64,000 nt of DNA from Sphingomonas palmae (GCF_900109565.1 NZ_FNZZ01000004.1:1-64000); one strand, 5' to 3'; positions 35,939-44,637 are shown, numbered from the stretch's first letter. Made by a program: numbers and translations. Notes: generated by a model from the letters alone, not told the origin.

Positions 35939-36014
35939 GCCGCTTTAGCTCAGCTGGTAGAGCATCGCATTCGTAATGCGGGGGTCACAGGTTCGAGTCC
36001 TGTAAGCGGCACCA
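35939..36014 (+). tRNA. tRNA-Thr (anticodon CGT)
   Basis: A 76-nt cloverleaf with encoded CCA. Acceptor GCCGCTT/AAGCGGC is perfect; D stem GCTC/GAGC; anticodon stem TCGCA/TGCGG (outer T.G) with loop TTCGTAA and anticodon CGT (codon ACG); T arm ACAGG-TTCGAGT-CCTGT. An AT-richer non-coding stretch follows at once. Confidence 0.97.
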
Positions 36015-36462
36015 TTTATGGTAAACAGTGGGCACGTTATTACCCGATGCCGCTCTTGCTCGTTGAGCACCCGTGCTGGAGTTTGGAATCGCTCGATCGC
36101 AAAATGGTCGCCGTAATCCTGTTTTTACGCCGCATCTGACCCGTCCGGACGAGGACCATTACCGCTTTCCCGACGTGTATTAGGATGGCTGATGCCAACG
36201 CGATCGGCCCCCTCTAGGTCCAAGATACGGCTCACTAAAACCTGAGGGTTGTTCGGCTGAACTTCCCCTGCGTTCGAAATTCATTCCAGCAAAAAAACGG
36301 ACGAAGTCGTGCGCTTTCCAACCGATAGTACACTAGATCGACATCAATGATGCAAGTCAGGAAGATAAAGGAGCGTTTGATAACGGCAAGACAACGACTT
36401 TATCTCGGCTGATCGGTTGGTTGCCTGCACGAACGTCACCCTGACGAGCACGTGGAGGCATC
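36015..36462. other. 448-bp non-coding, AT-richer region downstream of tRNA-Thr
   Basis: No convincing gene was found in either strand. The stretch has runs unusual for this genome (AAAAAAAC near 36294, GTTTTTAC near 36119) and is visibly lower in G+C than the flanks. It holds the promoter region of the manganese catalase gene. It lies directly after a tRNA 3' end, a common integration point, but no integrase and no repeat of the tRNA end was found. Confidence 0.6.
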
Positions 36463-37314
36463 ATGTATTATCACGACAAGCGCTTGCAATATCCCGTCAC
36501 GGTCGAGAAGCCCGACCCCGCCTTCGCGCGAATGCTGCAGCAGGCGATCGGCGGCGTCGAAGGCGAGATCCGCGTCTGTATGCAATACTTCTTCCAGGCC
36601 TGGGGCAATCGCGCGCCCACGACCAAGTACCGCGACATGCTGCTCCACACCGCGACCGAGGAGATCGGGCATATCGAGATGCTGGCAACTGCCGTGGCGC
36701 TTAATCTCGACAAGGCGCCGACCTCGCTTCAGGAAGAAGGGGCGGCAGACGGCATCGTCGGCGCGGTGATGGGCGGCGGCAGCGCCAAGGGCGCGATCGA
36801 AGGCATGATTCACAAGAACCTGCTGTCGGCGGGCCTCGCCGCGATGCCAGTCGATTCGGACGGCGTACCGTTCAACATGAGCCACATTTACGCCAGCGGG
36901 AACGTCGCTGCCGACATGTACTGCAACGTCGCCGCGGAGAGCACTGGACGTACATTAGCCGTCCGCCTGTTCAACGCCGCGCACGATGAGGGCATGAAGA
37001 AGATGCTCCATTACATGATCGCGCGCGATACGATGCACCAGGAGCAGTGGCTGGCAGTCATCGAGGAGCTAGGCAAGGAAGCATCGATGCCGATACCCAA
37101 TTCCTTTCCGCAGGAAAACGAAGACCAGCAGAACAACTATAACTTCTACGTCACCTCGCTCGACGGCAGCTATCCCGAAGGTCGCTGGACCGCCGGACCC
37201 AGCATCGACGGCAAGGGCGAGTTCACCGTGTTCCGCAACGAACCGCTCGGCGACGAACCCGTGCTCGGCGCCGCTCGTCCCGACAGCGGCGCACAAGCCG
37301 AGCAGATCGGCTAG
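36463..37314 (+). CDS. Manganese catalase
   Basis: A 283-aa non-haem catalase with a di-manganese centre in a four-helix bundle, breaking down hydrogen peroxide. Predicted metal ligands: Glu35 (GVEGEIRVCM), Glu67 and His70 (TATEEIGHIE), Glu159 (VAAESTGRTL) and His192 (ARDTMHQEQW). The start at 36463 follows GGAGGCATC. The C-terminus ends in a hydrophilic tail with EENEDQQNN-like polar residues. Manganese catalases are often carried on accessory DNA; here the gene is the first after a tRNA and an AT-richer gap. No ferritin or dps gene is adjacent. Confidence 0.95.
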   Translation: MYYHDKRLQYPVTVEKPDPAFARMLQQAIGGVEGEIRVCMQYFFQAWGNRAPTTKYRDMLLHTATEEIGHIEMLATAVALNLDKAPTSLQEEGAADGIVGAVMGGGSAKGAIEGMIHKNLLSAGLAAMPVDSDGVPFNMSHIYASGNVAADMYCNVAAESTGRTLAVRLFNAAHDEGMKKMLHYMIARDTMHQEQWLAVIEELGKEASMPIPNSFPQENEDQQNNYNFYVTSLDGSYPEGRWTAGPSIDGKGEFTVFRNEPLGDEPVLGAARPDSGAQAEQIG

Positions 37315-37425
37315 CAACCGGCCGACATTGAGGCTCATCCTCTGCAAAGGGTGGGCCTCACGCCATGCAGCACGGTCGGTACAACCGCCCTGCTGGCTCA
37401 TCATATCCGAGAGATGGGGAGCACC

Positions 37426-38280
37426 ATGCGCATACATCATCTCAATTGCGGCACCGACTGCCCGGTGGGCGGGGCGCTGTTCGATGGACGTAGTGCCGGC
37501 CCCTTGGCGACGCTCGTCTGTCACTGCCTGCTGATCGAGACCGATGCGCACGGGCTCGTGCTGGTCGACACGGGTTACGGCTTGCGCGACGTGGCTCACC
37601 CTCATCAAAGGCCGGGACCGCGGATCACCCCGCCCTGGCGTCTCCTGCTTAACATCCGCCTGCGCGAGCAAGATACCGCGATACGACAGATCGAAGCGCT
37701 CGGGCACCGCGCAAGCGACGTGCGGCACATCATTACCACGCATCTGGACTTCGACCATGCCGGAGGATTGGAGGACTTCCCGCACGCCACAGTCCACGTA
37801 ATGCAGCGTGAATATGACGACGCTACCGGCCCGAAAATCGGGTTGGTTGCGCGCAATCGCTGGCGTGAACGCCAGCTGGACGAGGTGCGCGACTGGCGGC
37901 GCTACGGTGCCCGAGGCGAGCCGTGGTTCGGGTTCGACGCGGTGCGAGATCTCGACGGGCTACCACCGGAAATCCTGATGGTGCCGCTCCCGGGACACAC
38001 TTGGGGACACGCCGGTGTCGCGATCCGCGGCGATGACGGGCGCTGGCTGCTTCACGCAGGCGATGCCTACTTCTACCGCGGCGAAATGCGCGCGGCGAAG
38101 CGTTGTTGCACACCAGGCCTTCGCGCCTATCAGCGTCTGATGGAGGTGGACGCTCGAAGTCGGCTGAACAATCAGGAGAGATTGCGAGCGCTGTCGATTG
38201 TGCGTCGCAAGGATCTGACGATCACCTGCACGCATGATCCGGTCGAGCTTGAACGCTGCATTGCCGGGTCGCCGTTGTGA
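37426..38280 (+). CDS. MBL-fold metallo-hydrolase (AHL-lactonase-like)
   Basis: A 284-aa metallo-beta-lactamase-fold protein. The zinc motif is THLDFDHAGGL, where the usual HxHxDH reads HxDxDH. Further ligands are seen in PLPGHTWGHAGV (His), LLHAGDAYF (Asp) and the terminal TCTHDP (His). The overall pattern (LNCGTDCPVGG, DTGYGLRD) is that of the lactonase-like branch that includes quorum-quenching enzymes, but the substrate is unknown. GGGGAG precedes ATG 37426. It follows the manganese catalase by 111 bp and may be in its operon. Confidence 0.87.
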   Translation: MRIHHLNCGTDCPVGGALFDGRSAGPLATLVCHCLLIETDAHGLVLVDTGYGLRDVAHPHQRPGPRITPPWRLLLNIRLREQDTAIRQIEALGHRASDVRHIITTHLDFDHAGGLEDFPHATVHVMQREYDDATGPKIGLVARNRWRERQLDEVRDWRRYGARGEPWFGFDAVRDLDGLPPEILMVPLPGHTWGHAGVAIRGDDGRWLLHAGDAYFYRGEMRAAKRCCTPGLRAYQRLMEVDARSRLNNQERLRALSIVRRKDLTITCTHDPVELERCIAGSPL

Positions 38281-38440
38281 CGTGTTGAAGCAGAGCACCG
38301 GATCAGCGGCGTCGGTCCGCTCCTTGAGATAATCGGCTCCATAATTACTGCGGTACGTCTTGCCACGCGACGATCGTCGACCGCTCCAAGAGCACGCTGC
38401 CAACCATGCATGTCCTCTCGCCGGCCTGCACGAACAAGGC

Positions 38441-39592
38441 ATGGCGCTGGATCAACTCGACAGCGGCGGTGATTATAGCGGCAGTGAATTCTTCGCCTCT
38501 TTCCTGCGCATGAACCGTTCGTACGCCCGCGTGCCGCTCAACGCCCGGCGGGTGGACGCGATCGAGTGCGTCGTGTCGGTCACGCTGGCAATCACGCTGG
38601 CGCATTGGACCGGCGCGCGCAACGTCAGCTGGGCGGCATTCTCGGGCTATATGGTCATGCGCGGCCACGTGTCGGAGACGATGCTGCGCGGGCTGCTGCG
38701 CATCGTTGGCACTGGTGTCGGCGCGGTGCTGGCCCTGCTGCTGGTGCCGTGGGTGGTGCAGGGAACGTTCGCGATGTCACTCCTGCTCGGTCTCGTTACG
38801 CTGCCGACGCTGTACGCCGCGCTGACCGCGAAGCGCGCCTACGCCTGGCTATTCGTCGCGCTGACCTTCGCCATGATCGTGCTCGACGCCGCCGAGCATC
38901 CGGGCACCGCGTTGCGCGCCTTGATCGCGACGCGCGTGCTGGAGGTCGGGGTGGGTACGCTCGCCTGCGTCGCGGTGAGCCTCGCCTCGACGCTGACGCT
39001 CAGATGCCTGTGGCCGGCCGCGGCCGGCACCCGCCCGACGCGGCTGCGCTGGCATCCCGTTGCGCTGCGCCACGCCGCGCAGGGAACGCTGGCTGTCATG
39101 CTGCTGCCGTGGATCGCGCAGATCGTCGACGTGCCCGAGATCGCGCAGGGCGCGGTCACGATCCTGGCCGTGATGATGATGCCGCTGCAAGGACTGGCGG
39201 CGGGTGGCTTACGTCCGGTCTCCGCCCGATTGTGGCAGCGCGTGATCGGTTGCGTCGCGGGGGGTGCCTACGCGGGCGTGGTGCTGCTGCTCCACGTTTC
39301 GACCGGCGCCTTGCTGCTGGCGGTCGCCCTCGGCGTTGCGATCGGGCGGATGGCGGAGAATGGCTGGCGCACGCGCAGCTACGTCGGGACGCAGTTCGTG
39401 CTTGCCATACTGGTCACGTTGGTTCCCGACCGGATCGAGGATGCCGCGGTCGCGCCGGCGCTGGCGCGATTGACAGGTATCGCGGTCGGGTTGGCGGTAC
39501 TGGAGCCGGTGCTGGTCGCATGGCACCTGATCGCGCGCCCGCGTGTCGCAACCGGAGGCAGCGCCGCGTTGAATGAGCCGGGCGGTCCCTAG
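38441..39592 (+). CDS. FUSC family membrane protein
   Basis: A protein of about 383 aa with two blocks of membrane segments (VVSVTLAITLAHWTGARNVSWAAF, then WQRVIGCVAGGAYAGVVLLL), the arrangement of fusaric-acid-resistance-like (AaeB/FUSC) pumps that export aromatic acids. Only the membrane half is present and the usual partner membrane-fusion protein is absent. The start is uncertain: ATG 38441 is chosen; ATG 38510 and TTG 38360 are possible. The conserved part begins near 38540 (ARRVDAIECVVSV). It precedes the dehydrogenase gene by 60 bp. Confidence 0.82.
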   Translation: MALDQLDSGGDYSGSEFFASFLRMNRSYARVPLNARRVDAIECVVSVTLAITLAHWTGARNVSWAAFSGYMVMRGHVSETMLRGLLRIVGTGVGAVLALLLVPWVVQGTFAMSLLLGLVTLPTLYAALTAKRAYAWLFVALTFAMIVLDAAEHPGTALRALIATRVLEVGVGTLACVAVSLASTLTLRCLWPAAAGTRPTRLRWHPVALRHAAQGTLAVMLLPWIAQIVDVPEIAQGAVTILAVMMMPLQGLAAGGLRPVSARLWQRVIGCVAGGAYAGVVLLLHVSTGALLLAVALGVAIGRMAENGWRTRSYVGTQFVLAILVTLVPDRIEDAAVAPALARLTGIAVGLAVLEPVLVAWHLIARPRVATGGSAALNEPGGP

Positions 39593-39616
39593 AACCCCCC
39601 ATCGCGCCCGCGCGTT
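39592..39616 (+). promoter_or_regulatory. Possible EcfG-type (general stress) promoter
   Basis: GAACC (39592-39596) and CGTT (39613-39616) are separated by 16 bp, close to the GGAACC-N16-CGTT promoter read by the alphaproteobacterial general stress sigma factor EcfG; the first G is A here (AGAACC). It lies 37 bp upstream of the dehydrogenase start. One mismatch in a short motif makes this tentative. Confidence 0.35.
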
Positions 39617-39652
39617 AACGCACCCAGAACGTTACGCACGGGAAGAACGAAC

Positions 39653-40513
39653 ATGGATATCGGTTTCGTCGGGCTCGGTCGTATGGGGATCGGCATGGCG
39701 TGCAACCTCGCCGCAGCGGGGCATTACGTGCGCGCGTGGAACCGCTCTCCGGTCGATAAGGCCGAGCTGCCGGGCGTGGAACTGCTCGAACAGGCCGCGG
39801 ACGCGTTCGAGAGCGAGGTCGTGTTCACCATGCTGGCGGACGATGCCGCGATCCGGCAGGTCGTGCTCGACGCCGGGCTGCTCGAACGCGCCAGGCCTGG
39901 GCTGATCCACGTCGTGAGCGCGACGATCGCGGTCGATTTCGCGCGCGAACTGGCGGCAGCGCACGAGGCGGCGGGCCTCGGCTACGTCTCGGCCCCCGTG
40001 TTCGGGCGCCCCGATGCCGCGGCGGCGGCGAAGCTCAACGTGGTCGCGGCGGGCAAGCGCGACGCGGTGGCACGCGTGCGTCCGCTGCTCGACGTGATCG
40101 GGCAGCGCACCTTCGTTCTGGGTGAGGAGCCGCACCAGGCGAACGCGGCCAAGGTCGCGGGCAACATGTTGATCGCGATGACGATCGAGGCGCTGGGCGA
40201 GGCGATGACGCTGACCGAGGCGCACGGGCTGTCGCGCGCCGATTTCCTCGAGATTGCGACGGGTACGCTGTTCGGCTGCCCGGCCTATCACACCTATGGC
40301 GGCAAGATCGTCGCGGAGGATTACAAACCCGGCTTTGTCATGAAGCTGGGATTGAAGGACCTGCGGCTGGCAACCGCGGCGGGCGAGGCGGCGGGGCGCA
40401 CGCTGCCGATGCTCGATGCGGTGCGCGGACAGATGGAGCGCGCTATCGACGCTGGCATGGCGGCGCGCGACTGGAGCGCGGTGGCGGACTATACGATCAA
40501 CGGCGAGCGCTAG
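39653..40513 (+). CDS. NAD(P)-dependent beta-hydroxyacid dehydrogenase (3-HIBADH family)
   Basis: A 286-aa dehydrogenase of the 3-hydroxyisobutyrate / 6-phosphogluconate-like family. It opens with the Rossmann motif IGFVGLGRMGIGMACNLAAAG, has the SAPVFGRPDAA substrate loop and the catalytic Lys region NAAKVAGNMLIAMTIEALGEA. The family acts on 3-hydroxyisobutyrate, tartronate semialdehyde, succinate semialdehyde and similar acids; the residues visible do not decide among them. GGGAAG precedes the ATG. It follows the FUSC gene by 60 bp. Confidence 0.9.
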   Translation: MDIGFVGLGRMGIGMACNLAAAGHYVRAWNRSPVDKAELPGVELLEQAADAFESEVVFTMLADDAAIRQVVLDAGLLERARPGLIHVVSATIAVDFARELAAAHEAAGLGYVSAPVFGRPDAAAAAKLNVVAAGKRDAVARVRPLLDVIGQRTFVLGEEPHQANAAKVAGNMLIAMTIEALGEAMTLTEAHGLSRADFLEIATGTLFGCPAYHTYGGKIVAEDYKPGFVMKLGLKDLRLATAAGEAAGRTLPMLDAVRGQMERAIDAGMAARDWSAVADYTINGER

Positions 40514-40578
40514 CGATCAGGATTGAGCGCCTCAGCGCCGCTACTATGCCTCAGCCGCCGCAGCAATGCGCCTGCCGC

Positions 40579-40935
40579 CTAAGCCGCGACCGCGCCATAA
40601 TAGAGGACGATCGAGCCGGTCAGCATCGCGAGTGCGGGCACGAGCGCGAGCCCTAGACCGGGTGGGCCCTCGCCATCGTCGTGCGCGGCGAAGAAGAGCA
40701 GGTTACCCGACACCCAGGTGAGCAGCAGCGCGAGCGGCAAGTAAAGCAGGTGCGCAGCCCAGCGCGGGATGCGCCAGCCGGCGGAACACCACGACGCGCG
40801 CAAACTTGCGTGCGCAGCCCAGCGCGGGATGCGCCAGCCGGCCTGATACCAGAACCATAGTGCCAGCAACGCCGGTCCGAACAGCGCGGTGACATATGCG
40901 CCAGCGCCAAGCATGAACAATGCAAAACCAGCCAT
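40579..40935 (-). CDS. Small integral membrane protein with internal duplication, hypothetical
   Basis: A 118-aa protein with three or four hydrophobic segments (AGFALFMLGAGAYVTALFG, LLYLPLALLLTWVSGN, LVPALAMLTGSIVLYYGAV). The stretch AGWRIPRWAAH appears twice, 20 residues apart, with a 33-bp exact direct repeat in the DNA (offset 60 bp). No family was recognised. ATG 40935 is used because it gives a membrane-like start. Read alone, without the duplication it would be a 98-aa protein. Confidence 0.65.
   Translation of the reverse strand: MAGFALFMLGAGAYVTALFGPALLALWFWYQAGWRIPRWAAHASLRASWCSAGWRIPRWAAHLLYLPLALLLTWVSGNLLFFAAHDDGEGPPGLGLALVPALAMLTGSIVLYYGAVAA
40750..40842. repeat. 33-bp direct repeat offset by exactly 60 bp
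   Basis: Positions 40750-40782 and 40810-40842 are identical. The spacing of 60 bp keeps the reading frame of the membrane protein, giving two copies of AGWRIPRWAAH in the protein. The 27 bp between the copies encode ASLRASWCS and appear once only. Confidence 0.9.
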
Positions 40936-41034
40936 CGGACAGAGCTTGTCACGTCGGTGACGTCCGGTCGAGAGGACGGGCATGTCACCCCAGCCCTGAC
41001 AATACGGCGATGCCGGAAAGCATCGCCGCGCGCG

Positions 41035-42363
41035 TCACATCGCTTTCAGCAGTTCCGCGATCTCGACGAAGGCGAAGCCGACCGAGCTGTCAGCGATGCC
41101 ATAGGGCATGAACAACTTGTCGCCGTGCCGCATCGCGCCGCAGGTGTAGACGACGTTCGGAACATAACCCTCACGGTCCTGATCGGCGGCGGCGAGGATC
41201 GGTTGCTGCGTGCGCCCGATGACCTTTGACGGGTCGTGCTTGTCGAGAAGCGCCGCGCCGATCGAATATTTGCGCATCGCGCCGACGCCGTGCGTCAGCA
41301 ACAGCCAGCCCTCGTCGAGCTCGATCGGCGGACCGCAATTGCCGATCTGCACGAACTCCCACGGATATTCGGGTTTCAGGATCAGCTGCCCGTCATCCCA
41401 GTGCGTCAGGTCATCGGTCGAGAGCAGGTATAAATTCTCGCCGTCCTGCCGCCCGATCGAGAGGTAACGCCCGCCGACCTTGCGCGGGAACAGCGCAATC
41501 CCCTTGTTGCGCGCGGCGGTGCCCGTCATCGGCACGAGGTCGAAGGCGCGGAAATCGCGCGTGCGCAGCAGCTCCGACTGGATCGTCGCGCCGTTATACG
41601 CGGTATAGGTGCCGAGCCACTCGACCGCGCCGTCGTCGTGCGTGAAATGGACGAGGCGCAGGTCCTCCAGGCCCTTCGACTGCGCGTCGGTGATCGGGAA
41701 GATGACGGTACCCGACAATGTGCTGTCGCGGTGACGATAGACGGTCACGGGGCCGGTCGGCACCTCCTCCTCGTCGCTGCCGACCGCGTCGGCGGCGGTC
41801 GCGAAGGGAGGCTCGGGCGCGAGCTTCAGCTCGTTGTCCTCGCCGATGATACCTTCGCGGAACGCAACGGAGGAGATGTGGCCCTCACCCACCGAGCGCA
41901 GCGACATCAGGATGCGCTGCGATCCCGGCGACATGCCCGACTGATCCGGGTGCGGCACCGCGCTCGGGTTCATCAGCGCGGCGGCGGCGTAGCTGTATTC
42001 GTGGCAGAAATAGGCGCCGATCAGCTGGCGCTTCTCGTCGTCGATCTGACTACCGTCCAGCCCGTGCGCGGAAGCGATCTCGTCGTAGCGCGTCATGAAC
42101 ACGCGCCGCGTCTGCCAGTGACGCGCCTCGAAATCCTTGAGCACCAGCACCAGCTGGTCGCGCGCCTGCTCGCTGCTCATTTCGAGCACTTCGTTGATCA
42201 GCCGCTGCGACCGGCTGATGCCGCTGCCGTTGGCGAGCCAGCCGATGTGGAACGGACGCACGACGACGCGCGACGGGTCTGCGTGCAGGCGCAGCCGGTG
42301 ATTGAACAGATCCAACGGGAATACGCCTCGCGATTTAACTCGTCTGTGCGGCGCGTGCCGCAT
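41035..42363 (-). CDS. GH130 family glycoside phosphorylase/hydrolase
   Basis: A 442-aa five-bladed beta-propeller protein of family GH130, whose members phosphorolyse beta-mannosides. Conserved parts are EYPWEFVQIGNCGPPIELDE, GWLLLTHGVGAMRKYSIGA and SKVIGRTQQPILAA, typical of GH130. Its ATG (42363) directly follows the TGA of the glycosyltransferase (TGAATG), so translation is coupled; a TTG at 42315 is an alternative start that would lose 16 residues. Partnering with the GT4 gene suggests synthesis and trimming of a mannose-containing glycan. Family is firm; substrate is inferred. Confidence 0.9.
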   Translation of the reverse strand: MRHAPHRRVKSRGVFPLDLFNHRLRLHADPSRVVVRPFHIGWLANGSGISRSQRLINEVLEMSSEQARDQLVLVLKDFEARHWQTRRVFMTRYDEIASAHGLDGSQIDDEKRQLIGAYFCHEYSYAAAALMNPSAVPHPDQSGMSPGSQRILMSLRSVGEGHISSVAFREGIIGEDNELKLAPEPPFATAADAVGSDEEEVPTGPVTVYRHRDSTLSGTVIFPITDAQSKGLEDLRLVHFTHDDGAVEWLGTYTAYNGATIQSELLRTRDFRAFDLVPMTGTAARNKGIALFPRKVGGRYLSIGRQDGENLYLLSTDDLTHWDDGQLILKPEYPWEFVQIGNCGPPIELDEGWLLLTHGVGAMRKYSIGAALLDKHDPSKVIGRTQQPILAAADQDREGYVPNVVYTCGAMRHGDKLFMPYGIADSSVGFAFVEIAELLKAM

Positions 42364-44637
42364 TCACGCGGCGACGCGATCCTTCCCTGCCACGCCTGCT
42401 GCCCGTTTTGAAAGCCCTGAAATCGCGCAGCTCGCCAATTGCAGCGCGAGAATGCTCTCGGCCCCCTGGTTACGGTTGAGCCCCGCGGGCATCAGGCCGT
42501 CGAAACAGCCGCCGTCCTTCGCGGTCGCGAGCGGCAGCTCGAGATCGTTGGCACCCAGAAACCAATTGTACCCACGGGCAGCCTCCGCCAGCCAGCGGCG
42601 ATCACCGGTTGCATCGAACGCCGCCGCGCATGCTTCAACAGTCGCCTGCGCCTCCAGCGGCTGCTGGTCGTAGGGTAGCGGCTCGGCATAGACGCGGCCG
42701 AAGCTTTCCGAGCCGACCGCGCGGAAATGCCCTTCGGGCGAGGTCTGCTTCGACATGATCCAGGTCAGCGTCTCGATCCCGCAGTCGATCAGGTCCTGCC
42801 GGCCGAGCGCGTGGCCGGCGCGGATCAGCGCCTCGGGCAGGCGCGCGTTGTCGTAGGCGAGCACGATCTCGAACCAGCCCCATTCGGGACGCCGCGCCGC
42901 GTCGAGTAATGCGAGGTGCTGGTCAGGGAAACGCTCCAGTATCTCGAGCGCGAGCGGGTGGTTGGGCGAGGCCTGCAGCATCGCCGCCGCACCCAGCATC
43001 GCGAAGGATTGCGCGCGCGGACTGCCGAGTTCGAACGCGAGGCTCGCCGTCATGTCGAACATCGCGGTCGCCCAGTCGCGATGCTTGGGCTCGACCGCGT
43101 CGCGCGCGGTTACGCCCAGCGCCCAAAGGGTGCGGCCGTTCGAGTCTTCCGACCCCACATCCTCGCACCAGGTACGATCAAAGTTCATGAAATTGCGGAA
43201 ACGGCGCTTGTCCGGGTTCCACGCATATTGGACGAACGACGCGTAGATCGTCGTCCACTTGTCGCGCGTCACCGCGTCGACGTCGGCCATCTGGCTCATC
43301 AGGATCAGCGCGCGCGCATTGTCGTCGATGCAATAACCGTGGCGCCGATCCGGGATCGAGAAGATCGAATGCTGGAGCATGCCGGTCGAGTCGCTCATTC
43401 GCTCAACCGCGGCGAGGTCGGGAGGTAACACCTTTGGCGTCGGCACCGTCGCGGAAGACAGGCGTTTGGGCTGCGCCTCGATGCTGCGCGCGACTTGGAT
43501 CATAGCCTTCTCCGCCACGGCGGGCCAGATCATGGTGCGCCCCCGTGCATAGGCGCGCTGCGAGAGCCGGCCCAGGTTGCGCTCGCTGCCGAGCAGGTCG
43601 TTGATCTCGCGCGCGAAGGCGGCGACATCCTTGAAATCGACGAGGACGCCGTGCCCGTCGGCGAGTATTTCGGTCGCGTGGACGTAGGGCGTCGATACCA
43701 CCGCCTTCCCAACGCCGACCGCGTAAGAGAGCGTCCCGCTCGTGATCTGCGCGGGGTTCAAATACGGGGTCGCGTAAATGTCGGCGGCTTGCAGATAGTC
43801 GATCAGGTCGTCGTGGTCGACGAAGGCGTCGATGAAGGCGACGTTGTTGTCGACGCCCAACTCGCGCGCCTGCGCCTTCAACCGGTCGCGGTACGCCTCA
43901 CCTTCGTGCGCGACGAGGCTCGGGTGCGTCGCGCCCAGCACGACGTACATCGCGTCCGGGTGCTGCGCGACGACCGCGGGCATCGCCTCGATCACCGTCT
44001 CGATCCCCTTGCCGGGGCTGAGCAGGCCGAAGGTCAGGATGATGCGCTTGCCCTGCCAGCCGAATCGCGCCTTGAACGTGTCGGGCGACACGAACGCACG
44101 ATCCGGCACGCCGTGCGGGATCACCGAAATCGACGAAGGAGCAGCACCATAAACGCGCTGCAGGATGTCGCGCCCGCGCTCGGCCATCACGATCACCTTG
44201 GCAGCGCGGCGCAGCAGACCCTCCAGCACGGCACGCTCTTGCGTGCTCGGCTTCTCGAGCACGGTGTGCAGCGTGACGATCAGCGGCACGTTGGTGCGGT
44301 CGATCAGTTCAAGAATGTGCGCGCCCGCGTCGCCGCCGTAGATGCCGTATTCGTGCTGCACCCACAAAGCCTGCGCGCCGCTCGCCTCGATCGCACGCGC
44401 CGTGGCGAGATAGGCGCCGCGGTCGTGCTGCGGGATCGCGCCCGTCACCGCCTCCGGATAGTCGTAATGGCCGGGATGATCATCCATCGCGTAGACGTCG
44501 ACGCGCAGGTCAGGGTAGCGCTTTCGCAGCGCTTCGTAGGTGTCGGTCGTGAACGTGGCGATGCCGCACTTGCGCGGCAGGAAATTTCCGATCAGGGCGA
44601 TATGCTTGACCGCGCCCGGTTCGACCGACTGCTTCAT
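42364..44637 (-). CDS. GT4 glycosyltransferase fused to an (alpha/alpha)6-barrel domain
   Basis: A 757-aa two-domain protein. Residues 1-390 are a GT4-type retaining glycosyltransferase: LIGNFLPRKCGIATFTTD, VQHEYGIYGG, LTFGLLSPGKGIETVIEAMP and the nucleotide-sugar region NPAQITSGTLSYAVGVGKAVVST. Residues about 430-740 form an all-alpha domain with CIDDNARALI, FDRTWCEDVGSEDSNGRTLWALG and AYDNARLPEALI, resembling glucanase/mannosidase-type alpha-barrels. AAGG precedes the ATG. It is cotranscribed with GH130. The combination suggests a polysaccharide (possibly a mannan) made and edited by one pair. Confidence 0.88.
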   Translation of the reverse strand: MKQSVEPGAVKHIALIGNFLPRKCGIATFTTDTYEALRKRYPDLRVDVYAMDDHPGHYDYPEAVTGAIPQHDRGAYLATARAIEASGAQALWVQHEYGIYGGDAGAHILELIDRTNVPLIVTLHTVLEKPSTQERAVLEGLLRRAAKVIVMAERGRDILQRVYGAAPSSISVIPHGVPDRAFVSPDTFKARFGWQGKRIILTFGLLSPGKGIETVIEAMPAVVAQHPDAMYVVLGATHPSLVAHEGEAYRDRLKAQARELGVDNNVAFIDAFVDHDDLIDYLQAADIYATPYLNPAQITSGTLSYAVGVGKAVVSTPYVHATEILADGHGVLVDFKDVAAFAREINDLLGSERNLGRLSQRAYARGRTMIWPAVAEKAMIQVARSIEAQPKRLSSATVPTPKVLPPDLAAVERMSDSTGMLQHSIFSIPDRRHGYCIDDNARALILMSQMADVDAVTRDKWTTIYASFVQYAWNPDKRRFRNFMNFDRTWCEDVGSEDSNGRTLWALGVTARDAVEPKHRDWATAMFDMTASLAFELGSPRAQSFAMLGAAAMLQASPNHPLALEILERFPDQHLALLDAARRPEWGWFEIVLAYDNARLPEALIRAGHALGRQDLIDCGIETLTWIMSKQTSPEGHFRAVGSESFGRVYAEPLPYDQQPLEAQATVEACAAAFDATGDRRWLAEAARGYNWFLGANDLELPLATAKDGGCFDGLMPAGLNRNQGAESILALQLASCAISGLSKRAAGVAGKDRVAA

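Noticed and set aside
35939-38500. Attachment site duplication of the tRNA-Thr 3' end
   Set aside because: Only a short GCGGCACC match near 37447 was found; too short and inside a gene. No integrase is present.
41035-42363. Frameshift at the GH130 start because no clear ribosome-binding site is seen
   Set aside because: TGAATG coupling with the upstream glycosyltransferase explains the lack of its own binding site.
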